In this document: piece after piece, positions 25,435 through 34,115 of the stretch
Layout: each line of letters starts with the position of its first letter
How positions within the stretch are numbered: the stretch's first letter is position 1
Source of the DNA: Atopobiaceae bacterium
GTDB lineage: Bacteria > Actinomycetota > Coriobacteriia > Coriobacteriales > Atopobiaceae
Reading direction: 5' to 3'
Length of the DNA: 64,000 bases
NCBI GenBank assembly: GCA_017533825.1
Contig: JAFWIE010000081.1
Span: 1-64,000 of the forward strand
Program-made: the position numbers and the translations under genes
The notes under the pieces: generated by a model
Database searches by the model: none
What the model was told of the DNA's origin: nothing
Seen by the model: only the letters and a program-made list of their open reading frames with translations

Positions 25435-26781
25435 TCACGCACGTTTGATCCGGGCAAGCATCGCCCGCACGAATGCCTCGGGGTCGCTTCGGTACGCCGG
25501 GCACTCAGGCTTGCCGAACAGGCGCAGCTGCGGACACCCTCCCCCGTACTGTGGCAGCCACACGCACTCGTAGCATTTGTCGTCATGCGAGGGCATCACC
25601 GTGTTGAGGAACTTGGAGAGCATGTCGGGGTTGCTCGCAGTCGCAAGAGGATCGGCCGGATTCCAGTCGTGCGCCGTGCCGTATGCATACTTCGGCTGCC
25701 CGCAAAGCTTGCCGCCGCACTTATAGAGAAGCCTCTTGTCATCGATGGCAACCATCCACATGTTCTGACCGACGCAAGCATGATCCTTGCCGACGATGAC
25801 GTGACGCGATTCCGGGCGCAGCGCAACCTCGATGCCATGAAACGCGTACTCGGCCATCGGGCTGTCCAACTCCTCAGCCGGGCTCACGTCCACGAGCGCC
25901 GCAACGTAGAAGCCAAGCAAGGTCCCCGCCTCCTCAGAACGGGCGAGAACGGCCTGCCTCAGCGCGTCAATCTCGCCCACGTTTCCCTCGTGCGTGTTGA
26001 CGCGGATGAGCGTCCAGATTGGCGGCTTGAGCAGGCCTAAGTTGTCCACGATGCGCTCATACGTCGGGCCGCCCCCCACGAGACGGCGCGTCGCGTCGTT
26101 GGTAGCGCCCACGCCATCGAGCGGGATGTGGACGTTCGTCACGCGACAGCGCAGCAGCAGGTCAACCACGTCCTCAGAAAGCAGATAGCCGTTCGTAAAG
26201 ATCCACGACACGTACTCGCATCCACGCTCCTCAGCCACGCGTATGAGCCTCGAAGAAAGCGACTCGATCACATCGGTCGCCATCGGCGGCTCGCCCCCGA
26301 ACCAGGTTATGGTGAGCTTGCTGGCATGGGCGGCATCGAGCATGCGGCCCGCGAGTGCCACGATGTCATCCTGAAGCTCGTCCGTCATCTTGCCCCGGCC
26401 CCGGGTCGCGAAGCAATACGGACACTCGAAGTTGCATGCCAACGTCGGGCAGATGGTGATTGCCACTTCTCCTCCAGGAGCGGTGGCACACGAGAGTCTA
26501 CGCTTCAGCTCGAAGGCCTCGCGCTCGTCATAGTTTGCGATGACCCCACGTCTGGACAGTCGTGGAATCAGGGGATGGTCTTCTGCTATCTCGTCCAGAA
26601 TGTCCATTATGTAGAGCTCGATGGACGTGTACTCAGCACAGGTGCGCGTGAAGGTGTTGTAGATGGCAATCTTATTGGAGTCGGGGATACGAGCCATCAC
26701 GTTGTAGCGCGAGACATGCCAACCCGCCTCGGCGGCAGTGCGCACCTTTCGTCCGTCGTTCGAATCCACATTCAAACCCAT
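25435..26781 (-). CDS. Radical SAM/SPASM-domain protein, putative peptide maturase
   Basis: The 448-residue protein has an N-terminal RRE-like beta segment (SRYNVMARIPDSNKIAIYNTF). The radical SAM motif is C116-NFE-C120-PY-C123, with TWFGGEPPM and GYLLSEDVVDLLL of the AdoMet barrel. A SPASM-type auxiliary cluster region follows (CVGQNMW...YKCGGKLCGQP, DDKCYECVWLPQYGGGCPQLRL). Such enzymes crosslink or oxidise residues in ribosomal peptides or activate sulfatases. No precursor peptide is visible beside it; a GG-leader peptide lies 11 kb away and is not obviously linked. The start is uncertain between 26787 and 26781. The gene upstream, on the same strand, encodes a membrane ferredoxin and may supply electrons. 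Confidence 0.83.
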   Translation of the reverse strand: MGLNVDSNDGRKVRTAAEAGWHVSRYNVMARIPDSNKIAIYNTFTRTCAEYTSIELYIMDILDEIAEDHPLIPRLSRRGVIANYDEREAFELKRRLSCATAPGGEVAITICPTLACNFECPYCFATRGRGKMTDELQDDIVALAGRMLDAAHASKLTITWFGGEPPMATDVIESLSSRLIRVAEERGCEYVSWIFTNGYLLSEDVVDLLLRCRVTNVHIPLDGVGATNDATRRLVGGGPTYERIVDNLGLLKPPIWTLIRVNTHEGNVGEIDALRQAVLARSEEAGTLLGFYVAALVDVSPAEELDSPMAEYAFHGIEVALRPESRHVIVGKDHACVGQNMWMVAIDDKRLLYKCGGKLCGQPKYAYGTAHDWNPADPLATASNPDMLSKFLNTVMPSHDDKCYECVWLPQYGGGCPQLRLFGKPECPAYRSDPEAFVRAMLARIKRA

Positions 26782-26853
26782 AGTCATAGCCCCTATTGTG
26801 GCCAAGAACTATGCTTCGTATTGTATATGGGCAGGCGAGATGCGCGTCGTGAT

Positions 26854-27675
26854 TCACAGCGCCTTGCGCGGGCAGTTTCTCGCGCACTCGAGGCACAGGA
26901 TGCATTCGGTACCGTTCTCGCGCCCGCGGGAGTCGTCGAGCATGTCCACATCCATGGGACACACGCGCCTGCACCTACCGCACCCGATGCACTTGTCGTG
27001 ATCGCACGTGACGCGAATCCGCGCAAAGTAGCTCATGGGCTTGAGAAACACCGTCACTGGGCACACGTACTTACAGAAGGCTCGGTTGTCCTTGAACGCA
27101 TACGCCAAAGCTGTGCCAATGGCGTAGTACGCCACGTTACCGACGATGAACGCCCAGAACATGATGCGCTCGATGTTTCCCACGTGCGCCAAGAACAGCG
27201 CAGCGACAAAGACGAGCGAAGCCGCGAACGTGACATAGCGGACCCTACCCAGCTTCTTCCTTCTTGGCTGCTGCGGCACCTTGTAGGGTAGGAAGTCGAG
27301 CACCATGGCCGTCCAGCAGGCGTATCCGCACCAGCCACGCCCAAAGAGCAGCGGTCCGAATATCTTTGCCACGGCGTAGTGGATAGTGGCCGCCTCAAAG
27401 ACACCGGTGAACAGGTAGTACCAGAAGCCCTCTATCTGCATGTTCTCGCCCGATATGAGGCCGAGGTAAACGAGCATGTACAGGCCGATGAGAAGCTGGC
27501 TGATCCGCCGCGCGTTCTTGTTGCCCCGAATGAACAGGGCAACCGCCACCGCCAACGCCGCGCCGATGTAGCTGAAGTTGAACAGATAGAAGAGGTTGCC
27601 CTTCGTCAACCAAAGCGTGATGGCAACGGCCTCGAAGACCGCGAACAAGGCCATGGGCAAGATGCTCTTCCTCAC
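26854..27675 (-). CDS. Membrane-bound 4Fe-4S protein (NapH/YccM-like)
   Basis: The 273-residue protein has five to six hydrophobic segments, then GRGWCGYACW and CKYVCP in the membrane-border region. Two classical 4Fe-4S motifs follow, CIGCGRCRRVCPMD and CILCLECARNCP, at the C-terminus. It is a quinol-linked or electron-bridging protein of the NapH/CcoG/YccM type. GTG 27675 follows GGGGAGTGATCTGA. It is followed 72 bases later by the radical SAM gene on the same strand. The pair suggests a dedicated reductant supply for the maturase, but this is inference from adjacency. Confidence 0.85.
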   Translation of the reverse strand: MRKSILPMALFAVFEAVAITLWLTKGNLFYLFNFSYIGAALAVAVALFIRGNKNARRISQLLIGLYMLVYLGLISGENMQIEGFWYYLFTGVFEAATIHYAVAKIFGPLLFGRGWCGYACWTAMVLDFLPYKVPQQPRRKKLGRVRYVTFAASLVFVAALFLAHVGNIERIMFWAFIVGNVAYYAIGTALAYAFKDNRAFCKYVCPVTVFLKPMSYFARIRVTCDHDKCIGCGRCRRVCPMDVDMLDDSRGRENGTECILCLECARNCPRKAL

Positions 27676-27737
27676 TCAGATCACTCCCCGACACGCATCC
27701 GGCTCACCGAGGGCAAGCTTCTTCGCTTCTATTGCTT

Positions 27738-28151
27738 CTATATTAGTATGCCATTGCAATGGTCGATCTCGTGTTGCACCGCTTGGGCGACGCGGCCTTT
27801 GAAGGTGCGCTGGCAACCTTGCATGTGCGCATCCTCGTACGTGACCACGATCCGCTTGAAGCGCCGCGTCGGTCGCGTGCCCGGCAGGGACAAGCAGCCT
27901 TCCTCGGTGTCGTATGGCCCGCTACAATCCGTTATCCGCGGGTTGAGCATGGCGAGAATGGAGCCGTCCTCGTCCACCACGGCGATGATGCGCTTGCGCA
28001 CACCAATCATGTTTGCCGCCATGCCCACGCAGGTGGCCCGCTTCGACTCGAGCGTCTCCACGAGGTCGTGCACGACCTCGACGTCGCCTTCGCCAGCCTC
28101 TTCGCTGGGCTTCTGCAGAAAGAACTTCATCGTCATGATGGGTCGGATCAC
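27738..28151 (-). CDS. def-like: Peptide deformylase-family protein with altered motif I
   Basis: The 137-residue protein has deformylase motif II EEGCLSLPG (Cys86) and motif III QHEIDHCNG (His127, Glu128, His131), so the metal ligands and catalytic Glu are intact. Motif I reads CVGMAANMIG in place of GxGxAAxQ, so the oxyanion-stabilising Gln is replaced by Met48. It is short and ends right after motif III. GTG 28151 after GAGGAGACC fits the family's usual V/M-I-x-PI start. It could be a secondary deformylase or have shifted specificity; a canonical def elsewhere would be expected. It diverges from the HAD gene at 28243. Confidence 0.85.
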   Translation of the reverse strand: MIRPIMTMKFFLQKPSEEAGEGDVEVVHDLVETLESKRATCVGMAANMIGVRKRIIAVVDEDGSILAMLNPRITDCSGPYDTEEGCLSLPGTRPTRRFKRIVVTYEDAHMQGCQRTFKGRVAQAVQHEIDHCNGILI

Positions 28152-28242
28152 GGTCTCCTCGCCTTCCCTTGCTCGATGGGTTGAGCACCAGCGCCACCCG
28201 TTGCGCTACATTATATCTGTCTCGCCGAAACGAGGAGGAACC

Positions 28243-29070
28243 ATGGGCGCCCACCACGACATCAAGCTCATCCTTTCAGACATCGACGGCACGCTACTGC
28301 CCTACGGACGGCGCGTGGTGTCGCCGCGCGTGATTGAGGCCTTCCACGCGGCGATGAACGCCGGCATCCACGTGGGTCCCGCGAGCGGGCGCGGCATCAG
28401 CCATGTGGTTCCCACCTTCGGTGGAGATGACGCCTGCGTCGCCACGGCCCTCGGGACCAACGGGATGCAGGTGCACCTTGATGGCGTGCTCATCCACGAG
28501 GAGCACCTGCCACACGCGGCAATCGAGCATGTCGCGCAGGTGATTCACGGGCTGCCGGGCGTCGGAGCAATCGTCTTTGACGGCGGAACGCCCCTGCTCG
28601 TGGAGGGGAAGCGTGAGGACCTGGCACTCAGCTTCCCCGTCTACGCCGAGCAGGCGCGCGACGTAGATGCAATTCCCGACTTCCCCGTGTTCAAGATGAA
28701 CGTCTTCTGCGACGGTGACCTCGACCGCACGCGCAAGCTCTACGACCTGGTTGCCCACGAGGTTCCCGAGTTGGACTTCAACGTCCCCATGGCCGGGTTT
28801 CTCAACATGGCACCGCCCGGCTACAGCAAGGCCACCGGCATCGACATCATCTGCGAGGCGCTTGGCATCGACATCGACCAGGTCGTCACCTTCGGCGACG
28901 GTGGCAACGACGTAGAGATGGTCGCTCATGTTCCCAACGGCGTGGCCGTTGCGGGCGCCGTGCCCGAGGTCGCCGCTGCGGCCCGCTGGCACATTGGACC
29001 CTGCGAGGAGGACGCGGTGCCGACAGCCATCGAGGCACTCGCAATGGGAGACTGGCCATTCGAACGTTAG
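28243..29070 (+). CDS. Cof-type HAD-IIB phosphatase
   Basis: The 275-residue protein has motif I LILSDIDGTLLPYGRR, motif II GPASGRG, a type IIB cap and the C-terminal motif TFGDGGNDVEMVAHV with GVAVAGA. I chose ATG 28243 because CGAGGAGGAACC precedes it; the open frame extends far upstream only because the antisense of the deformylase lacks stops. It is the third HAD-IIB protein in the window; the substrate is unknown. A GNAT fusion gene follows 77 bases downstream on the same strand. Confidence 0.9.
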   Translation: MGAHHDIKLILSDIDGTLLPYGRRVVSPRVIEAFHAAMNAGIHVGPASGRGISHVVPTFGGDDACVATALGTNGMQVHLDGVLIHEEHLPHAAIEHVAQVIHGLPGVGAIVFDGGTPLLVEGKREDLALSFPVYAEQARDVDAIPDFPVFKMNVFCDGDLDRTRKLYDLVAHEVPELDFNVPMAGFLNMAPPGYSKATGIDIICEALGIDIDQVVTFGDGGNDVEMVAHVPNGVAVAGAVPEVAAAARWHIGPCEEDAVPTAIEALAMGDWPFER

Positions 29071-29147
29071 GAAAGGCTGCACTACGACGTTCGCATGCCG
29101 ACCGCCGTATACTGGGCAACGACCACACTCGCACAGGAGGGATTCGC

Positions 29148-30251
29148 ATGGCTTGGCCCGTAACTCTTTGCACGGAACGTCTCGTCCTTCGCCCTTGGCG
29201 CGAATCCGACGCCGAGGCGCTCTATGCCTATGCGTCGGATCCCGACGTGGGCCCCAACGCAGGATGGCCCGCACACCGAAGCATCGAGGAGAGCGCTCAA
29301 GCCATTCGCGACGTCCTCACCGAGCCCCAGACCTTCGCCATCACCCTGCGCGACGCAGAGAACCCCGACGTCCCCGTCGGTTCCATCGGCCTCAAGATTG
29401 GCGAGGCGTCCGACCTCGCCATTGGCAGCGACCAGGCGGAGCTGGGGTTCTGGATTGGCAAGCCCCTGTGGGGCATGGGCTACATGCCCGAGGCGGTGCG
29501 CGCGGTCATGCGCTACGGCTTCCTTGAACTGGGGCTCGCGGCAATTTGGGCAGGTCACACCCACGACAATGACCAAAGCAGACGCGTCCAAGAGAAGACG
29601 GGCTTTATGCGGCAGCGTTCCATCAGGAATCGCCCGCGCAAGCTAGTGGGCGACTACAAGACGGAAGACGTGAATTGGATTACGCGCGACGAGTGGGAAA
29701 TCCTGACGCAGGCAGACCCCGTGGATGAAGAGACGATTCGGCAGCAGCAGAGCGAGGCTGTCTCGATCTCGTCGACGATGTCGCGCATCTCCTACATCCG
29801 CTCCGGCGGCCAGACCGGTGCCGACCGCGGTGCGCTGGACGCTGCGCGCGAGGCGGGAGTTCCCATCTGTGGTTGGTGCCCGCCAGGAGGCCTAGCTGAG
29901 GATCTGCCAAAGGCACCGGGAATACTGGAGCGCTACCCAGAGCTCAAGGAGGGCGTGAGCGAGGGATACGTCGAGAGAACCGCATGGAACGTGCGCGACT
30001 CTCATGCCACGCTCATCGTGGCGCCTTCTGGCCTCGAACCGAAGAGCGGCACCGATATGACGGTGCGCTTTGCGGAGGACTATGGCCGCCCCTGTCTCGT
30101 GATTCGCAGCATCGCGGAGCTCGGCACCGTGCGCACGTGGCTCTCTACGCTCGGCTATGGCCTCACCCTCAACGTCGCCGGCCCGCGCGAGAGCAAGACG
30201 CCGGGCACTTACGCGCTCACGAAGAAGATCGTAGGTTTGCTGCTCGCATAG
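29148..30251 (+). CDS. GNAT acetyltransferase fused to a circularly permuted YpsA-type SLOG domain
   Basis: The 367-residue protein is one uninterrupted frame. Residues 1-185 form a RimJ/RimL-type GNAT domain (TERLVLRPWRESDAEALY, IGKPLWGMGYMPEAVRAVM, NDQSRRVQEKTGF). Residues 214-367 form a cpYpsA/'molybdenum carrier' SLOG domain (IRSGGQTGADRGALDAA, GWCPPGG, VRDSHATLIV, GTDMTVRFAE, VAGPRES). SLOG domains bind nucleotides or nucleotide-derived ligands and are common in effector and defence systems. An internal ATG at 29778 lacks a good ribosome site, so a true fusion is likely. AGGAGGG precedes ATG 29148. The substrate of the acetyl transfer and the SLOG ligand are both unknown. Confidence 0.85.
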   Translation: MAWPVTLCTERLVLRPWRESDAEALYAYASDPDVGPNAGWPAHRSIEESAQAIRDVLTEPQTFAITLRDAENPDVPVGSIGLKIGEASDLAIGSDQAELGFWIGKPLWGMGYMPEAVRAVMRYGFLELGLAAIWAGHTHDNDQSRRVQEKTGFMRQRSIRNRPRKLVGDYKTEDVNWITRDEWEILTQADPVDEETIRQQQSEAVSISSTMSRISYIRSGGQTGADRGALDAAREAGVPICGWCPPGGLAEDLPKAPGILERYPELKEGVSEGYVERTAWNVRDSHATLIVAPSGLEPKSGTDMTVRFAEDYGRPCLVIRSIAELGTVRTWLSTLGYGLTLNVAGPRESKTPGTYALTKKIVGLLLA

Positions 30252-30325
30252 ACCGGAGGCTTGCGCGCGGGGCAGTCCCTCGCGCACATCCCCCATGCGC
30301 AGAATCCCGTGCGAAAGGACGTGCC

Positions 30326-30952
30326 ATGCCATTCGACTTCAAGAAGGAGTATCGCGACCTCTACCAGCCCAAGACGAAGCCTTCCATCATCAAGGTGCCG
30401 CCCATGCACTTCCTCGCCGTCGAGGGCGCGGGTGATCCCAACGAAGTGGGCGGCACCTACCAGCACGCACTCGAGCTTCTCTATGGTTTGGCCTACACCC
30501 TCAAGATGAGTTACAAGACCGACCACGTCATCGATGGCTTCTATCAGTATGTGGTTCCGCCCCTGGAGGGCTTCTGGTGGCAGCCGGGCGTCGAGGGCGT
30601 AGACTACCATGACAAATCGTCTTTCAACTGGCTCTCGGTCATCCGAGTGCCCGAGTTCGTGGGCGAGGCGGACTTCGCATGGGCCATCGAGACCGCTACG
30701 GCCAAGAAGAAGCTCGACTTCTCCCCCGTCCAGCTCATTGAGGTCGACGAAGGTCTCTGCGTGCAGTGCATGCACGTGGGTCCCTACGACGACGAGCCCG
30801 CAACGGTCGCCGCCATGCACGAGTTTGCCGAGGCACAGGGCTACGTGCCGGACTTCTCGGATGCGCGTCGCCACCACGAGATCTACCTCTCGGACCCACG
30901 CAAGGCAAATCCCGCAAGGATGCGCACCGTCGTGAGGCACCCCGTGAGGTAG
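30326..30952 (+). CDS. GyrI-like small-molecule-binding protein
   Basis: The 208-residue cytoplasmic protein has the GyrI-like/SBP_bac effector fold: a PSIIKVPPMHFLAVEGAGDPN segment near residue 20, YTLKMSYKTDHVIDGF, FEGFWWQPGV-like aromatics, and QCMHVGPYDDEPATVAAMHEFA near residue 150. A HHEIYLSDPRKA motif is near the end. Members (DUF2174/YjcG-like branch) bind small molecules or hydrolyse cyclopropanoid toxins. GAAAGGAC precedes ATG 30326; a longer open frame upstream overlaps the GNAT-SLOG gene and is rejected. It is followed by the large direct-repeat region. Confidence 0.85.
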   Translation: MPFDFKKEYRDLYQPKTKPSIIKVPPMHFLAVEGAGDPNEVGGTYQHALELLYGLAYTLKMSYKTDHVIDGFYQYVVPPLEGFWWQPGVEGVDYHDKSSFNWLSVIRVPEFVGEADFAWAIETATAKKKLDFSPVQLIEVDEGLCVQCMHVGPYDDEPATVAAMHEFAEAQGYVPDFSDARRHHEIYLSDPRKANPARMRTVVRHPVR

Positions 30953-31027
30953 CGCGGGGCACAAGCAATCGGAATGACGCCACATCCAGCCGAGAGGGCG
31001 GGATGGCAGCCTCCACCAAGGGCGGCG

Positions 31028-31380
31028 GCCCATCGGCATACGACGATGGGCCGTCGCTGCGTACCATGGCAGAAGATTAGTGCGGAAAATCGTTGGCTTG
31101 ATTCGTCGCCAACTGGTGTTTTACCACTTTTGATATCGATTTTCCACAGTGGCTATTTTAGCCAGTGTGGAAAACCGACATCAATTTCGGTAAATTCCCA
31201 GTTGGCAGACACGAGGCGCAACGATTTTCCGCACTTATGCACAAAGGCTATATCGCAATCTGGCGGACCGCACCACCGCCGCCGAGCCTTCTGGCTCCGC
31301 ATGCGCACCGGATATCTCATATGTGCTATTTCTCGGCCTTGGACAGGCACGTGTTGCGGCGTCGCCGCCGATTCGGCCGT
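31028..31380. repeat. Long direct repeat A (~353 bp) upstream of the AAA-ATPase gene
   Basis: It is near-identical by eye (about 90% or better) to 33507-33862. It starts with a CCCATCG/CGATGGG hairpin, contains 161-bp element copy A at 31077-31237, and continues with ~140 bases shared with copy B but absent from the third 161-bp copy. Open frames inside are incidental. Confidence 0.88.
31077..31237. repeat. 161-bp palindromic element, copy A
   Basis: TIR-like ends TTAGTGCGGAAAATCGTTG and its reverse complement (one mismatch) enclose nested inverted arms. These include AACTGG/CCAGTT, ACC/GGT and a TATCGATTTTCCACAGTGG arm that pairs with the opposite strand, so the whole unit can fold as one long hairpin. 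Copies at 33556 and 45178 are the same length. Confidence 0.9.
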
Positions 31381-31599
31381 ATGGCGCACGACCGAGGGCA
31401 TGTCGCGGAGCAAGGAGACAGTCAAAAGCGATTGTGGCACTGCCACAAGGTCTTGCCCATCGCGAAGAATTGCGGCGTTCGTCCTCCATCACGCGACCTT
31501 CTTGTCCAGCTCGACTTGCCTTCATGCACGCTGTGGGACAGCAATATCCGAGCCGTAGGCATAAGGTACAATGGCCACAAAAGACGCAGGAGGAGAGAC

Positions 31600-33300
31600 A
31601 TGGCGCGTGTGGTAAGCATCGGCAGGCAGGGCTTCGAGGACCTACGCATAAGCAGCTGCTTTTACGTAGACAAGACCGGCTTCATCAGCGACTGGTGGCG
31701 CGCGCAGGACGACGTCACCCTCATCTGCCGACCCCGACGCTTCGGCAAGACCCTCTTGCTCGACACTGTGCATTGCTTCCTCTCTACTGACCTCGCAGGA
31801 CGAGGCGAGGAGCTCTTTGAGGGCCTTGAAGTATGGAAAGACCCTGGCATGCGGGCGCTTCAGGGCACGGTACCGGTCGTCTTCGTGAGCTTCGCTGACT
31901 GCAAGGGGCAGTCACTCAAAGAGACAAAAGAGCTTATGAAGCAGATGCTCTGTGCAGCGGTGCGCTTCCATGGTTACCTACGAGAATCGGAGGCTGTAGA
32001 CGATGCCGACCGAGCCTTCCTCGCCGACGTCTCCGACGACATGCCCGACGTCGCCGCCAGGACCTGCCTAAAGCGGCTGTGTCGGGCACTTCGCGCTCAC
32101 TGGGGCGTGAAGCCGGTAGTGCTGCTCGACGAATACGACACCCCCATGCAGGAGGCCTGGCTGGGTGGATGGTGGGACGGTATGGCGGACTTCGTACGGG
32201 GTCTCTTCAACTCGACCTTCAAGACCAACCCCAACCTAGGGCGAGCCCTCATAACGGGCATCACCCGCGTGGCCAGCGAGTCCATCTTCTCGGACATGAA
32301 CAACCCCGACGTCGTAACAACGGCCACGCCCAAGTACCAAGATGCCTGCGGCTTCACGCAAGACGAGGTGGATGCAGCGCTCGAGGAGTTCGGACTGCAG
32401 GACATGGCCAGCGATGTGCGCGACTGGTACGACGGCTACGCCTTTGGCGGAGTGGCGGGCATCTACAACCCCTGGTCGGTAACCAACATGCTGGACAAGC
32501 GAGAGATTGACACCTACTGGGCCGGCTCCAGCTCCAATGCATTGGTCTCCAGTCTCGTGCGCCGGGGATCGACCGAGCTCAAGGCAGATTTCGAGACGCT
32601 GCTCGATGGCGGCGAAGTGGGGAAGCCGGCGGGACAGTTCGTGGACTTCCGCTCGCTACAGACAAGTCAAGGCGCGGTGTGGTCGCTGCTCCTAGCCGCT
32701 GGCTACCTCAGGTTAGTGCGCGTCGAGGGTAACGTGCCGCCCAAGACCTACGTACTCAGGCTGCCCAACCTAGAGATTCGTGAGCTGTTCAGTCAGCTCG
32801 TACGCGGCTGGTTCGAGTGCGTCGAGGGAAGCTGGAACGCTTTCTGCCGGTCGCTCGCAGCATGCGACGCTGAGGCAATGAACGACTACCTCTCTGACCT
32901 TGCCAGCGATGTGATGTCCACCTTCGACTCGGCTACCCGCCCCTCCAAGAGGGAGCAGCCCGAACGCTTCTGGCATGGCCTGGTACTGGGGCTGCTGGTA
33001 CATATGCGGGCCACACACGTGTTGCGTTCCAACCGCGAAAGCGGCTACGGGCGTTACGACGTCATGCTCGAGCCACGCGACAAATCGGCGCGCGGACAGG
33101 AGGGAGAGGCCCACGTCATCGAGTTCAAGGTATTCGACCCACGTCGCGGCGAGGAAACCCTAGAGGACACGCTCGCTCATGCACTCGCCCAAATTGAGAA
33201 CAAGGGCTATGACGCCGATCTCGTCGAACGCGGGGTGGACCCAACGCGCATCCACCACTGGGGCATCGCGTTCCAGGGAAAAGAAGTGCTCGTTGGGTGA
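31600..33300 (+). CDS. AAA-ATPase-like / PD-(D/E)XK nuclease family protein (DUF1703)
   Basis: The 566-residue protein has an N-terminal AAA-ATPase-like domain (IGRQGFEDLR, YVDKTGFI, the P-loop variant RPRRFGKT at 44-51, and Walker B VVLLDEYDTP). A central LITGITRVASESIFSDMNN segment follows, and the C-terminal PD-(D/E)XK domain has GYGRYDVMLEP and HVIEFKVFD, supplying D...E-x-K. It is a cytoplasmic NTPase-nuclease of unresolved role, common as repeated accessory copies in gut anaerobes. ATG 31600 follows AGGAGGAGAGAC. The gene is bracketed by ~355-bp direct repeats, implying insertion or transfer of the unit. Confidence 0.9.
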   Translation: MARVVSIGRQGFEDLRISSCFYVDKTGFISDWWRAQDDVTLICRPRRFGKTLLLDTVHCFLSTDLAGRGEELFEGLEVWKDPGMRALQGTVPVVFVSFADCKGQSLKETKELMKQMLCAAVRFHGYLRESEAVDDADRAFLADVSDDMPDVAARTCLKRLCRALRAHWGVKPVVLLDEYDTPMQEAWLGGWWDGMADFVRGLFNSTFKTNPNLGRALITGITRVASESIFSDMNNPDVVTTATPKYQDACGFTQDEVDAALEEFGLQDMASDVRDWYDGYAFGGVAGIYNPWSVTNMLDKREIDTYWAGSSSNALVSSLVRRGSTELKADFETLLDGGEVGKPAGQFVDFRSLQTSQGAVWSLLLAAGYLRLVRVEGNVPPKTYVLRLPNLEIRELFSQLVRGWFECVEGSWNAFCRSLAACDAEAMNDYLSDLASDVMSTFDSATRPSKREQPERFWHGLVLGLLVHMRATHVLRSNRESGYGRYDVMLEPRDKSARGQEGEAHVIEFKVFDPRRGEETLEDTLAHALAQIENKGYDADLVERGVDPTRIHHWGIAFQGKEVLVG

Positions 33301-33349
33301 AGGAAGGCATGCGGAGGGACTGTTCGTCTTGCTTCCACCAGTGCGCAGA

Positions 33350-33386
33350 GGGCCACCGACCGCGTCATTCGCACGATCGGTGGCCC
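33350..33386 (+). terminator. Terminator-like hairpin after AAA-ATPase gene
   Basis: GGGCCACCGA pairs with TCGGTGGCCC (10 bp) across a 17-base loop, 50 bases after the stop codon. No U-tract is present. Confidence 0.5.
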
Positions 33387-33506
33387 CGGCTATGACTGGG
33401 TCGCCACCTTGCCGGTGATTGCGTTGACCGCAAGCTTCGCAACTACGAATGTGATCCCCCTTGTGGTTGATATCGATGTCATAACGACCCGCTGCGAAGG
33501 GCGACA

Positions 33507-33862
33507 GCCCATCGGCATACGACGATGGGTCGTCGTTGCGTACCGCGGTAGGAAATTAGTGCGGAAAATCGTTGGCTTGATTCGTCGCCAACTGGGGTTT
33601 TACCGCTTTTGATATCGATTTTCCGCTGTGGCTATTTTAGCCAGTGTGGAAAATCGATATCAATTTCGGTAAATTCCCAGTTAGCAGACGCGAGGCGCAA
33701 CGATTTTCCGCACTTATGCACAAAGGCTATATCGCAATCTGGCGGACTACACCACCGCCGCCGAGCCTTTTGGCTCCGCATGCGCACCGGATATCTCATA
33801 TGTGCTATTCCTCGACCTTGGACAGGCACGTGTTGCGGCATCGCCGCCGCCGATTCGGCCGT
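33507..33862. repeat. Long direct repeat B (~356 bp) downstream of the AAA-ATPase gene
   Basis: Second copy of the repeat at 31028-31380, same orientation, with 161-bp element copy B at 33556-33716. The two copies differ by scattered substitutions and one 3-base insertion near the right end (GCCGCCGCC). Confidence 0.88.
33556..33716. repeat. 161-bp palindromic element, copy B
   Basis: Identical length to copies A and C, with the same 19-base ends. The loop reads GTGGCTATTTTAGCCAGTG. Part of direct repeat B. Confidence 0.9.
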
Positions 33863-33903
33863 TGGGAGCGAGCAATCACACGAAGCCACGTGAAATAACA
33901 AGA

Positions 33904-33941
33904 ACCGGGCCGTCTCGCATCGCGCTGCGAGACGGCCCGGT
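33904..33941. terminator. Strong 16-bp hairpin without U-tract
   Basis: ACCGGGCCGTCTCGCA pairs perfectly with TGCGAGACGGCCCGGT over a 6-base loop. It lies in the gap between direct repeat B and the flavodoxin gene. It may be the former terminator of a lost gene or a structural element. Confidence 0.6.
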
Positions 33942-34115
33942 CCCTGACGCCGACGTCGACCTTACAGGACCGGGCGTCCGTGCTTGGCAAGGAGCTCCTG
34001 CGCGGCAATTATAGGTATACTCAGGCAAATCAGCAGGCGAACAAACGATAAGCATGACCCACATCTCATAGTTCCGCTATCCTTAAGCTACATCCAACAA
34101 AGAAGGGGGCACAAG

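Noticed and set aside
28294..29274. A 326-codon minus-strand frame over the HAD and GNAT genes
   Set aside because: No ribosome site or motif; overlaps two genes with clear domains on the opposite strand.
31165..31600. N-terminal extension of the AAA-ATPase frame into direct repeat A
   Set aside because: AGGAGGAGAGAC just before ATG 31600 gives a better start, and the extension is made of the repeat.
33409..33612. A 67-codon frame upstream of direct repeat B
   Set aside because: Runs into the repeat and has no ribosome site or recognisable motif.
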